From positions 14,095,001 to 14,159,000 of the forward strand of contig NC_083387.1 of the NCBI RefSeq assembly GCF_031755915.1: a DNA stretch of 64,000 nt, given 5' to 3'. This DNA is from Ziziphus jujuba. Taxonomy: Eukaryota > Streptophyta > Magnoliopsida > Rosales > Rhamnaceae. Below are positions 48,041 through 59,569 of the stretch, one piece after another. The notes beneath the pieces are model-generated. The model was given only the letters and a program-made list of their open reading frames with translations. It was not told the origin of the DNA and did not search any database. A program made the translations under genes and the position numbers. Within the stretch, counting starts at the first letter, position 1; every line of letters starts with the position of its first letter.

Positions 48041-49205
48041 TAAATTTTGTTCAGGTTTGATCTATCTTTATTTGCTTTATTTGTTTTTGTGTTATTCTGC
48101 AATTTTAGCATTAGGTTAAGGTTGCATCCATCGTATACACGTTCAGCATCTTAAAAAAAAAAAAAAAATTTCATTCCTAGTTGAATTAGGATTTCCTAGT
48201 TTTATCGTATTTTTGTTTCCTAGTTTGTTGGTTGTCTTTTAACATTGTTCTTGTTAATTTGGTTTTTGTTGATTTTTCTTTGCTGTTTTAGTCTTAAATA
48301 TTTGCATTCATATATTCAAAAAAAAAAGATAACAAGAAAAAAAAAAAAAGAAGTTTGCGGCAACATTTTAAAAAAAAAAAAAACTGCACATTTCGTTTAT
48401 TTGGAGGTCATGGGTTTGGTGTTTGTTTTGGATTTGGAATTGCAATTTTGGTACTTACTCTTGCTACTGCAGTTGTTTATGTCCTGTGAGTGAAAAAAAA
48501 AAAAAAAAGAAGAAGAAGAGGCAAAGCCGGATAAAAAAAAACAAAAGAAAAAAAAATATTTCGGCTTGTTGGAGTTTGATTTGTTTGCTGGGAATTTGTT
48601 GGAGCTGCTGGTTTTTTGTTTATTTATTCGATATTTGAATTGCTGGGAAATTATTTTTGCTGCTGGATATTTGGATTTTGGGTGCTTAAATTATTTGGAT
48701 TAAAATCAGTTAAAGGATTTGATACAAAACTTGAATTACAATGAACAACAACCAACAACTATTCTATATTTTTGTTCAATTTGATTCTTGTTCGTATTTG
48801 AATTTCTTTTCCTAAAATTTTATTCTTGAACTCATAATCTACTACCATCTGGTGCAGTTTTCAAAAATTCCAACGTTTTTCCATTATTTTATGTGTTTTC
48901 TTGTCTAGAAAGCCGAAAAATTAGGATTTGTTGGATTCTTTCCGTATTGCCTACCTTTTGCCTTCTGTTTTGTTGATAAGTTTAATTAAAACATATTAGT
49001 GATCTAATTGCTGTTTTGTGGGTTTTAATTTAGAACTTTGAGATAAATCATTGAGTGGAAAAAGGCAAGAGTGTGTGAGCTTAAAAGAGGGTAAAAGCCG
49101 AAACAAGTGTGCAAACACAAGTGTCGAGTCCTTATTTGAGTGAAACATGTAAGGGAGTGAAATTGGTAAGGTCCTATTTTATTTCTATTGCATTATTATA
49201 CTAAC
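48041..49205 (+). other. E4 leader
   Basis: Same leader as E1, with A-runs at about 48,152-48,167, 48,318-48,327, 48,338-48,350, 48,370-48,382 and 48,494-48,508. No gene supported. Confidence 0.7.
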
Positions 49206-52075
49206 ATGATAGAATCAAGAATGAGGAGAGGAGATCCACCCTTGAGGATTAATGAGGAGGAGTCCGTAGCATTCCATGGCGATGCGAGCTGTTTTGGAGT
49301 CAATACAGCAGGTTAGTGCTCAAGTTGAGCATGTGAATCAAAGGATGGGAAGGCTAGAAGTTTCCCAAGGAATTCCGAACACAAGAAATAGGCAAGAATT
49401 CCATGGAGGACGAGGCCGAGGGCAAGGAGGTCGCGAGAGACCAAGAGAGGAATTTGTTGAGGAGCCATTTGGTGGAGACTTTGAGGAAGGTATGTACGAA
49501 ACTTTTGCTGTCCAAGATAGAGCTGGTCGTGGAAGATATGGGAGGGAAGAAACAGATGACAGTCTTAGCAATATCAAGATCAACATCCCACCATTCATGG
49601 GAAAAAGTGACCCCGAAGCATATTTGGAGTGGGAAGAAAAGATGGAGATGATATTTGACCGCCATAATTATTCAGAGGCTAAGAAGGTGAAATTGGCAGC
49701 AATGGAGTTTGGCCATTATACACTCCAATGGTGGACCAATGAGCAAAACACCCGAAGGAGAGTTGGTGATGACTTGATTACTACATGGCGACAAATGAAA
49801 GGAGCCATGCGAAAGCAATTCGTACCATCACACTATCATAGGTTGCTGCATCAAAGACTTCAATCTTTATCTCAAGGACATTGATTCGTGGAGGATTATT
49901 ACAAGGAGATGGAGATGCTTATGATGAGATTGAACTTGAATGAAGATAGGGAAGCAACCATGGCAAGGTTTCTTGGTGGTTTGAATCGTGAAATAGCCAA
50001 TCAACTAGAATTGCAACAATATGTGGAATTGGAGGAGATGTTGCATGTGGCTATTAAATTAGAGCATCAATTCAAGAGGAGGGGTGTAAGATCATGGTTT
50101 GGAGGTGTTTCCAACAGTGGAAGGAACAATCCCATCTATGAAAGCAAGCCAAAGCCGAAAGTCAAAGAAGAAAGTTCAAATTGGCCAAGGAAGGAGACTA
50201 GAACCGAATCTGTCCAAGCACCAAAGAATGAGGTAAAATTAGATCCTAAACCTTCTAGAACTGATGATGTTGTGTGTTTAAGTGCCAAGGAGGAGGACAC
50301 GTCGCTAGCCAATGCCCGAATAGAAGAATCATGGTGTTAAAGGGCAATGACGAGCTAGAATCGGAAAGTGAAGTGAGGATGAAGCCAAGCAAGAGGAGGA
50401 GGACTTGGAGGATGAACCCGAAACCTTGCAAGCATCAAATGCTGAATTAAAATTGCTTTCTAGGAGAGTATTTGCTGCATACAAAGATGAGGATGAAATT
50501 CAAAGAGAGAACATCTTCCACACCCGATGTGAAATTCAAGGTAAGATTTGTAGTATGATTATTGATAGTGGAAGTTGTACAAATGTAATTAGTAACATTG
50601 TAGTTGATAAATTAGGCTTAATAACTATTAAACATCCAGAACCTTATAGATTACAATGGCTTAATGATGGTGGTGAAATAAAAGTGAATAAGCAAGCCAA
50701 AGTAAAATTTAATATAGGTAGATATGAGGATGTAGTTTTATGTGATATTGTACCCATGATTGCTGGACATATACTATTAGGTAGGCCATGGCAATTTGAT
50801 AAAAATGCTACTAATTTTGGTCGAGAAAATAGTATTTTTTTCAGGTTTAAAGGGAAGAAGGTCAAGCTGGAACCATTATCTCCTAAAGAGGTTTACAAAG
50901 ACCAATTACAAATGCAACAAAGGAGAGAAGCCGAAAAGCTCAAGGAAAAAGCAAGTATGGCACCAACGGCTTCACCATCTTTTCAAGAAGGTAAGAATGA
51001 GGTTGTTAATCAAGGTAAGGTTTCTAAGACTCATATTGAGTGGAAAGATCAAGGAAAAATCAAAAGAGAGGGGAAAGAGAGTGGCAAACCTGAGAGCTTG
51101 GAGAAGGAAGGGAAATCCGAAGGTTTGAGCCAATCCAAGGGGGAAAAAGAAAAAGAAAGAAAAGAAAGGTCAAGTAGCAACTTTTATTTGAGTTTAGAGG
51201 ATATTAATAAGGTTATTGAGTGTAAGAAACCTTTGCTGGTCATGATTTATAAAGAAAATTATTTTAATGATCAAACTAACTTTGAAGAACTTGAATTGCC
51301 AAGTTCAATGATTTCTCTTTTGAAGGAATTTGGAGATGTCTTCCCAAATGAAATTCCAAGTGGACTACCATCCAATCAAGAGGGAAAAGGTGAGCTTGCT
51401 ATCCAAGGTAAGTCTTGTAATACTCAGGTTGTGTCGAAAAATTTTAATAAAACCAAGAGTGAAAAATTTGGTGCAAAAGCCGAGAGTGAGGAAGGTGAGA
51501 TGGCATTGAGTGAGAAAGGAAAAGGAAGACAAGAAAGGAAAAATATAAATTTTTATCTTAGCTTTGGTGATGTTAATAAAGTAATTATGAATAAGAAATC
51601 ATTGCTGACCATGAATTTTAAAGATACTTATTTAAAGATGTCTTTATTGCATAAAACTTTATCTGCATTGTTGAGAGCTTTACTTAGTGGCAATTTGAAA
51701 ATTTGGGAAATATTGTTTGCTAACTTTAAAAAGTGTAATTTTTACCATAATGAGCATGTATTTCTAGATTTTGTTGTAATAGTGTTTGACCCAGGAGAAT
51801 TGGTTTGGTTGCACTTACGAAAGGAAAGGTTTCCTAAACAAAGAAAGTCAAAGCTCATGCCGCCTATGGATGGACTTTTTCAAGTTTTGGAGCCGAATAA
51901 CAAGAATGCCTACAAGCTTGATTTACCGGGTGAGTATAACATGAGTGCTGCATTTAATGTTGCTGATTTAACTCCTTTTTCTGCAGGTGATGACTTTGAT
52001 TTGAGGAAAAATCTTTTTCAAGAGGAGGGGAATGATACGAATCCGCCCGAACCCGTACAACCGACAACCCGCTAG
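49206..52075 (+). pseudogene. E4 gag-protease remnant with double linker and integrase tail
   Basis: The start [20 protein letters not shown] is at 49206. About 35 bases are missing after 49,280 compared with E1, which shifts the frame. Gag continues from about 49,276 to a TGA at 49,882-49,884 (E1 has Ser-Arg there) and on in the same frame. One base is lost in the zinc knuckle near 50,277, and another change follows near 50,370. From 50,405 a 556-codon open frame holds protease DSG, both linkers, the join [19 protein letters not shown] and the integrase C-terminal region. It ends at a TAG just inside the 3' LTR. No RT or RNase H. Confidence 0.88.
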
Positions 52076-53168
52076 GGTACCAATCCGTTACGGATGAAGG
52101 TGGGACCGATCACTAGAGCCCTAGCCAAGAAGTTCAAGGACAATCTTGCTGTATTTATACAAGGATAATTCATAGTCAAGAGGGGTTGGCCATATCTAAA
52201 GAACCAAGGCCTGTTTTACTCATACAAGCAGTAGAAGCCAAAACGAGCCCGGGTGGCGGTTTTGGTACATTTTTGGAGTTTGGGAAGCATGAAATGGTTC
52301 CAATGCTTTATGGGTTCAATACATATGCATAAGAGGTCATGGAATCAAGTTAAATCAGCCTCAAATGCAATCAAAAAGGGCTTGTACGGACAGCATCAAC
52401 AATTTGGCCGAATTTACTGTATTGCTTGCTAGCTTTACTGTATTTTACTGTATTAGCCTTTTCTTATTTTTCCAAGCATGGGCAACGTGTGGGACTTCAT
52501 ATTCAGCTTATTTGGCATCCTAAAAAGCATCTAGAAGCTGATTTGAAGCTCAAAGAGGTCAAAGATTGATCAAAGTCAACTTGATCAAAAGGCTAGCATT
52601 TTTAGTTTCCTAATTTGTTTTTACTTTTTGTTTTAGGAAAGTACCATTACTTTTTCGCTTTTATTTATTTATTTTCTGGACAAATAACTTTAGGAAGGTT
52701 TTTATTTTATTCTTTCCATTGTAAATTAATTAATTCCTAATTTAATATAAAGGAATTAATTAATCAAACTTAGATTAGGAAAGGAAGTATAGTTTCGGCC
52801 AACTAGGTTTCTTTATGTGTGGTGGCCGGTTTTCTTTATGTTCTAGGGTTTTATTTTGTGGCTTTGTAGCCTATTTAAAGGCTTAGTTATCAATAAGAAT
52901 ACAACTTTGATTTGATTAAAAAAAATACTTGTGAGATTAATTATCTCTTTGTTCTTTGAGAACACCTAAAACACCATTAGAGAATTGGTTGTTTTAGCTT
53001 GACTTATCAATAGGTTTTCCATCCCCTCTTGTGGCGTCTACATTATACCAAGGTTTCTAACCACAGGTTGGTTAGGGGTTAAGGTCCATTCCATTAGAAC
53101 TTGAACTTAATTGAGATCCGGGCTAATATAATATGGGTTTAGGAGCAGGTCATCCTAGGTTCGTATCA
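52033..53168 (+). repeat. E4 3' LTR
   Basis: 1136 bp, after purine tract AGAGGAGGGGAA (52021-52032), followed by CTAGA. Confidence 0.93.
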
Positions 53169-53173
53169 CTAGA

Positions 53174-55794
53174 TGAGCACACATTAAGTAAACTACCAAT
53201 TAAGGATCGATAAAGAGTAAGATTTACCTTTTGTGTGCCATCCTCCTTTTGGTACTTCTCTCCTTGGATCATTGGAGTGCTCATTGGATTGCATTCTTCA
53301 AGATTAAATTTCTCCAAAAGATCCTTGATGTACTTTTCTTGTGATATAAATATTCATCTTTAGCATTGCATTACTTCCACACCAAGGAAGTAATTCATGA
53401 GACCCAAGCTAGACATCTCAAACTCCTTCTCAAGTTCATGTCTTAGCTTATCCACATTCCTTGGATCCTCACCGATGACCAACAAGTCATCCACATACAA
53501 AGAAACCACTATCATGCTTCCTTCAACCCTCACATACAAAGTGGGATCATTTTGGCTCCTCCTAAAGCTGTATCCAAGCAAGTAGACATCTATCCTTCCA
53601 TACCAAGCTCTAGGTGCTTGCTTAAGACCATATAAGGCTTTGTGAAGCTTATAAACCTTATTTTCATGTCCTTCAATCACATAGCCCTCCGGTTGCTTCA
53701 CATACACTTCTTCTTGTAATACACCATTCAAGAATGCCGATTTCACATCCAAGTGAAACACACTCCACTACTTGGTAGCCGAAAGAGTAAGGATGAGTCT
53801 AATGGTTTCCATCCTGGCTATGGGTGCAAACGTCTCCCCATAGTCAACTCCGGCTTGTTGTGCATAACCCTTGACCACCAATCTTGCCTTATATTTGCAA
53901 ATGGTGCCATCTGGATTGTATTTAGTTCTAAAGATCCACTTGACACCAATTGCTTTCTTGTTTTCCGGTTTAGTGACCAAGGACCAAGTCTCATTTTTCT
54001 CAGTCATCTCCATTTCCACATCCATTGCTTCATCCACTCTTTCTTCATCAAGGCCTCTTGCACACATGTAGGGTCACCAAGTGCAACATTATACCTTTCA
54101 TAAATCTCGGACAAAGATCTCTCCCCTCTAACACCATCACCAACCTCTAAATCAGCTTCAATGATTTCTTGGAATAGATCATCATCCTCCTCATTGTCTT
54201 CATCATTGTCATCTTCATCATTGTTGTTTTGAACATTTCTTTCTTCATTTTCTTCTTCAAACCATGGCTCATCCTCATTCACCAATAGCTCCTCCATACT
54301 CCAATCCCATTTTTCACTCTCATTGATCTTCACATCATCCATCAATGGCATATCATTCACCAAAGCATTAGTATTCTTCATTGCACCATAACTAGAGTGA
54401 CCAAGACTTTTATGCCAAAGTTGAGAAATGGACTCAACTTTACCTTTCAAAACTTGTTCACTATCTAGTAAATTCACCCTATAGCTTTTATCTTTCAAGG
54501 AAACTTTAAACACCTCATTTCCAAAAGCATCCGATATCAAACAACCATCATAACCAAAGTTCAAAACATATCATTTTTCTACCAATTGTGCAACACTCAA
54601 CAAGTTTTCACATAATGAAGGCACATATGGAACATTTTGGATAAGTTTTGTACCTTTATTGATGTTAAATGAGATGTCTCATTTTCCTTCTACATCCATA
54701 AAGCTTCCATTCCCAATCTTCACCCTTGTCTAGTATGATCAGTTAAGCTCCACAAAGTTGGTTTCTTCAAAAGTCATGTGGTGTGAACAACCACTATCTA
54801 CCAACCAACCAAAACCACCACATGTAGCTTTAAGGCATGTAGCCACAAATAAGGTCTCGGCCTCCTCATTTACAACATTTTCTTGTTGCCTTTATTGCTT
54901 GCATACTTTGCCAACATGTCCTCTTTGCCCACATTTGTCACAAGTTGCATCCGGTCTCCAAAAGCACTTGTTTGGTGCATGTCCATGCTTCTTGCAATGT
55001 GAGCATGGTGGATAACCCCCACGGTTTTGTTGTTGCCTTGCATTGTTGTTGTTGTTGGAATTGTTGTTGTTGTTGTTGAAACATCCATAACCGGTTCCTC
55101 CTTTATTATTGTTGTTATTCTTTTTATTCTTCTTTTTACTTTGACTAGACATAAAAGCACTTTCCATAGACTCCTCCTTTCTTAAGACTCTTCTTTGTTC
55201 GATTTCTTGGAGGGCATTGATAAGCTCACTCAAAGTAATCTCACTAAGATTCTTTAATTCTTCAAAGGCAGAAATCTTAGCTTCAAACTTTTCCGGTAAG
55301 CTCACTAATACCTTCTCTACAACCCTTTGGTCGGTCAATGGCTCTCCAAGAACTCTAATTTGGTTCACAACCTTTAGTAATCTATCGGTAAAATCCTTAA
55401 CCAACTTATTTTCTTCCATTCTAATTGTTTCAAACTCTCTTCTTAAGCTTAAAACTTGCATTTGCCTTGTTCTAGTGTTTCATTGAAATTTTTCTTGCAA
55501 CTTTAACCAAACTTCTCTACCACTTGTACAAGACATGATTCTAGTGAAAATGGAGTCACTCACCAAAGAATGAAGGGCTACCAAGGCCTTGAATCCTTTA
55601 GCTATCTCGGTCTCATGTGCAAGCCTTTGTGCTTGTGTGTCATTTGCTCTTGACTCCTCAACTTCATAACCTTCTTCCATCACATCCTAAATTCCAAAGG
55701 TTTGGAGGTAGGCTTTCATCTTTATGCTCCAAATGGAGTAATTTTGGCTCCCAAATTTTGGTGGAATGGGAGGTGCAAAAATTTGAGAAGCCAT
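53174..55794 (-). pseudogene. C4 gag-protease-RT with integrase deleted
   Basis: ATG at 55794, MASQIFAPPIPPKF. TAG at 55687-55689 is codon 36, the same codon as the first stop of C3. TGA at 55480-55482 follows, then open gag to 54,892 with Asn-rich stretches and knuckles (CSHCKKHGHAPNKC and CDKCGQRGHVGKVC). Protease WLVDSGCSHHM lies near 54,800. The integrase zinc region starts (LWHKSLGHSS), but at about 54,345 the frame jumps from NALVNDMP to VKINESEKWDW, which in C3 lies about 260 codons further on. The integrase core is therefore missing. Acidic linker, frameshift near 54,030, RT with DVKSAFLNGVL and LYVDDLLVIGED, then stops before E4. Confidence 0.87.
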
Positions 55795-55969
55795 GACAAA
55801 AAACCAGATTTTTGAAGAAAATGGCTCTTGGATTGGATTTTTGGTGAGTTTTCTAGCTAGATTTTTGTACCACTTCAAACCAAAAATGAAAGGAATGAAA
55901 TAGGGGGTCCTATCACAAGAAAATAGGCTAGAAAGAAAGCTCACAAGGTCCCACAATGGTTTAAACAAA

Positions 55970-55981
55970 GCTCTGATACCA
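55970..55981 (-). other. C4 primer-binding site
   Basis: GCTCTGATACCA on the + strand, directly abutting the LTR at 55982. Confidence 0.88.
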
Positions 55982-56359
55982 TGTTGGAGTTTGGTGTGAT
56001 TTTGGGTTCACTTGGCCAAGAATGTTGTACACAAGGTATTAGTCTTGTGCAGAACCTTTAATCCGGTTTTTGGTTTGATGTTTAGGTGATTTTTGTTTTT
56101 GTTTTTGGTATGGTGATATTTAGGATTGTTAGGGTTTTTGTTTTGAAGGAAGAACAAGAAGATGAAGAAGAAAAGAAGATGTTAGAGTAGGCCACACAAA
56201 ACTAGATTACAAAACTATATATAGATACAAAACTTGTCTCATACATGTGAGGTGTGTGTGGGACCAAATGGAAGTCTTTAAAATTCAAAATTTACACATT
56301 TCCCACTCAAAATTATGATACATAACCGTTCAACCACTAGCTTCACATGTGAGTGCACC
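55982..56359 (-). repeat. C4 5' LTR, truncated
   Basis: About 378 bp matching the left end of 45217-46254. The U3 part is lost at 56,359, so this copy has no promoter region. Confidence 0.8.
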
Positions 56360-56455
56360 TGTTGGATCTCTATCTCTGATACCATGTTTAAATACCACTG
56401 ATCCCAAAAGCTTAAGCTGATGGGAGGTAGGCTTTTATTTTATTTATATTTTTCT
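56360..56455. other. Orphan fragment between C4 and E5
   Basis: About 96 bp matching neither neighbour. It contains TCTCTGATACCATG, which looks like a primer site next to an LTR end on the minus strand, and CCCAAAAGCTTAAGCTGATG, a wording I associate with plant LTR elements. Origin uncertain. Confidence 0.4.
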
Positions 56456-58385
56456 ATAACATATAGAACTGAACACAATATGAATAATTCAAGGATAAAA
56501 TTTTATAAAAGAGATTCAAACAATGAACAAGAATCAATTCGAACAAAATGGGAAATAGTTGTTGGTTGTTCTTCTTGCAACTTAAGTCTTGTCTCGATTC
56601 CTTTAACTAATTTCAATCCAATCAATTTAACCACTCAAAATTCAAATATCCAGCAATAATATCAAATTTCCAACAGATCCAGATAGCTCAATTTCAAATT
56701 TTTTCCAACTCAACAAATTCAAACTCAAACTTTTCAACAAACCGGTCTTTTACGAAATTTTTTTTTTACATTCTTGGCTTTTTCTTTTTTTTTTTAATCA
56801 CAAATAGAATAAGGCAAACACAAATCCCATCAGTACCGAAAACAATACAATCCACAAACTTCAATGCCAAATTCAACAAATCCGATTCTCCAACAAAAAA
56901 AAAAAAATTTGCACAATCTTAGGTTTTTATGCAATATGCTTTCAAAACTCTCTCTTTTTTTTTTTTGGTTGAATATATGAATGCAAATAATTAACACCAA
57001 AACAGCAAATAAAATTCAATAATACACTAAATTACTAAGAACAAAGATGAAAATCACCAATAAACTAAGAAGCAAAAATATGGTTAAACAAGGAAACCTA
57101 ATTGGACTAGGAAAAAAAATTATCTTAAGGATGTAAAACGTGTAGGAGTATGAAAAAACTTCAACCTAATGTCAAAATTGCAAATTAACACAAAAGAAAA
57201 TAAAGCAAATAAGATAGATCAAATCTGGAGAAAATTCGGCTATGATACCAAATGATAAGAACCTAGGTCGACTCGAGCCTAAACTCGTATGATATTAGCC
57301 CGGAATCGATAAAATAAGTTCAAGTTCTTATTGTCACCTCAACCCTTAATCAACATGTGATTAGAAACCTTGGTATATGATGAAGATGCCACAATAGGTT
57401 ATGGATGTCCTATTGATAAGTCAAACTGAAACACTCACTCTCTAATGGTGTTTTAGGTATTCAAAGAGAACAAAGAGAATTCTATCTCACAAATAATTTT
57501 CTGAATAATATTCAAGGTTCATTCTCATTGAAAAATAAGCCCTTAAATAGGCTAAAGTCACAAAACAATAAACCTAAACAACTAGGTTAAATTCGGCCTA
57601 AAGGAATTAGGAAACAAGTGTGCCCGAATTTTTCATGCTTTCCTAAATTAATTTGGATCAATTAATTCTCTTATTTTGAATTAGAAATTAATCAATTTAC
57701 AATGGAAATAATAAAATAATAACTTTCCTAAGTTGTTTTGTTTGGAAAATAAGTAATAAAAACCAAATAAAAGACTAATTTCCTAAAACAAAAAGTCAAA
57801 CTTAAATTAGGAAACTAGTTGACTAGTTTGACTACTAAGCTAATTTTGACAAATTTCTAGCTTGAAAGGACTCCAAATCAGATCCAATGTGCCATGTAGG
57901 ATTCCAAATAGGATTATTTATGATTTCCATGCGTTTCCCTTGATTGGAAAAGAGAGATAATGCTTAAACAGCAAAATACAATAAAGCTAGCAACAAAAAT
58001 AGCAATTTGGCCAAAAACTCCTCCTATGTGCAAATGCCTTGATTGATTGATTTTTCTTCTACCTTTACTTGTTTCCATTATTTCTTAATGGTATGAATTG
58101 AATTCAAGAAGTGTTGAACCCATTCCGTGCTTCCTGGCGTCCATATTTGCACCAAAATAGCTATTCGAATCCGTATCGGCCTTCACCACTTGGATTCATA
58201 AAACGAGTCTTGTGTTTTCAGATATGGATAAACCCTTTTGATAATTGATAACTCCCTGTATGAATCCAGCCAAATTTTCTTTAAATCTCTTGGTTTGTGC
58301 TCTAGTGATTGGCCCAGTCTTCATCTGTATTGGATCAGCATCCGAGCGGGTAGTTAGTTGTACGAGTTCGAGCGGATTCTCATCA
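56456..58385 (-). mobile_element. E5: Ty3/gypsy leader, primer site and 5' LTR
   Basis: Minus-strand leader 56456-57238, primer site 57239-57250 (GCTATGATACCA, one change), 5' LTR 57253-58385. Its left continuation is 44951-45216. It is more diverged than E1-E4. No coding part remains. Confidence 0.8.
57253..58385 (-). repeat. E5 5' LTR
   Basis: 1133 bp, TGATAAGAACC to TCATCA on the + strand. The start on the minus strand, TGATGAGAATCC, matches the E6 LTR start. Confidence 0.85.
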
Positions 58386-59273
58386 CGGCCCTAACACTAT
58401 TACACTAACAGCCATCAAGCTGCACCATTCATGAAGTTCATCACTAAGCTGCCACCACCAAGCTTCACTAGAGATCCGCCGCCACCAAGCAAGGTACTTG
58501 CCATTGATCCCCACAATCCTTTATCAGCCTTATCGGCTTGCTGTTCCTCCTCCCACCAGAAAGGTTTCTTCTTCTTCTTCTTCTTCTTCCACTAAATTTT
58601 CTTTCTTTATGAAAAACTCTATATCTCTGCTTTCCTATCCTCAGTTTCTCTTTCTTTTGCTTAAAGCATTTACAGAAACACACAAGAAATTAGCATATTT
58701 TAGTTATATATTTTATGTTAAGAAAATTTACTATTTTTGTTCTGTGGGTGTGCAATACATCTCTGGTTGTGTGCAGAGGTTTTGGTAAAAATAGCTGGAA
58801 TTATAGCAAGGATATGATCTTAAACACACTCATATCCAAATCTTTAGAAGTAGAACCTGTACGAAACTAGCCTTTCTCATGTTTAAGGTATATAAAGAAA
58901 GGTTTTATACTTGTTGATTGGTTATTTGTTTTTAACGGGTATTATTATGATGATGATTATATTATTATTATATATATTATGGTTAAAGATGGTAAGGTTG
59001 GTACAGATTAGGAGTAGGAATGGAGGACATGCACACATATATGATGCTATAGCCAAAACCCAGTAAGAACATGTTTTTTTTAAGAATTAAAAAATTGTAT
59101 AAAATATAAATAGGAAAAATTGGAGAGAAATAAAAAAAATAAAATAAAAATCTTGATGAACTCTGCTTCTCTCTTTGCTTTACCTTTGTTTTTTTTCGTT
59201 CGTACTTGACTTGAGGACTTCCAATTCTAACGAGCCTTTAACACCTTTTCAGATAAATATAAAGAAATAGATT

Positions 59274-59323
<50 letters not shown>

Positions 59324-59569
59324 GTCTGAGTTTTTTTGTGTTTGGTAATAAGTACATGTTTTTAATTTGAAAATCTGACTTTTTAAAAATTAATTGCAAT
59401 GCATGTTTTTTTCTCTCTTATTCTGTCGAGTACTTCTTGACTTGTACATTAGTATGCTTTTCTAGATGCAGAAAGTGTTTGGCTATTTTATTTGTTCATT
59501 TTTTGAAAATTGTGGTGGCCTTGCTATTTTTTGAAAATAGCATTTACATTATGTTATTTTTTGAAGGTA
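58386..59569. other. No gene seen; two microsatellites
   Basis: Contains (CTT)n at about 58,567-58,590 and (GA)n at about 59,279-59,319. A short ORF at 58,498-58,788 is Ser-rich only because of the CTT run. Confidence 0.45.

Larger units (their letters stand above)
46889..53168 (+). mobile_element. E4: complete Ty3/gypsy family E element
   Basis: 6280 bp with target duplication CTAGA (46884-46888 and 53169-53173). LTRs are 1138 and 1136 bp with roughly 30 differences by eye, so E4 is older than E3. Internal order as in E1: primer site, A-run leader, broken gag, protease, double linker, integrase tail, purine tract. Inserted in the C4 RT region. Confidence 0.95.
45217..56359 (-). mobile_element. 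C4: Ty1/copia element inserted in E5, split by E4
   Basis: Minus strand: truncated 5' LTR (56359-55982), primer site, gag-protease-RT remains (55794-53174), E4, RT end and RNase H (46888-46255), 3' LTR (46254-45217). Protein and LTR start resemble C3, so it belongs to the same broad lineage. It lies inside the leader of E5. The 5' LTR lacks about 660 bp, so no target duplication can be paired. Confidence 0.85.

Noticed and set aside
1130..57250. Met-tRNA-like sequences as tRNA genes
   Set aside because: Only 12 bases match in each case and each lies directly next to an LTR end; they are primer-binding sites.
58498..58788. Ser-rich ORF as a host gene
   Set aside because: The Ser run comes from a CTT microsatellite, and there is no recognisable domain or neighbouring exon.
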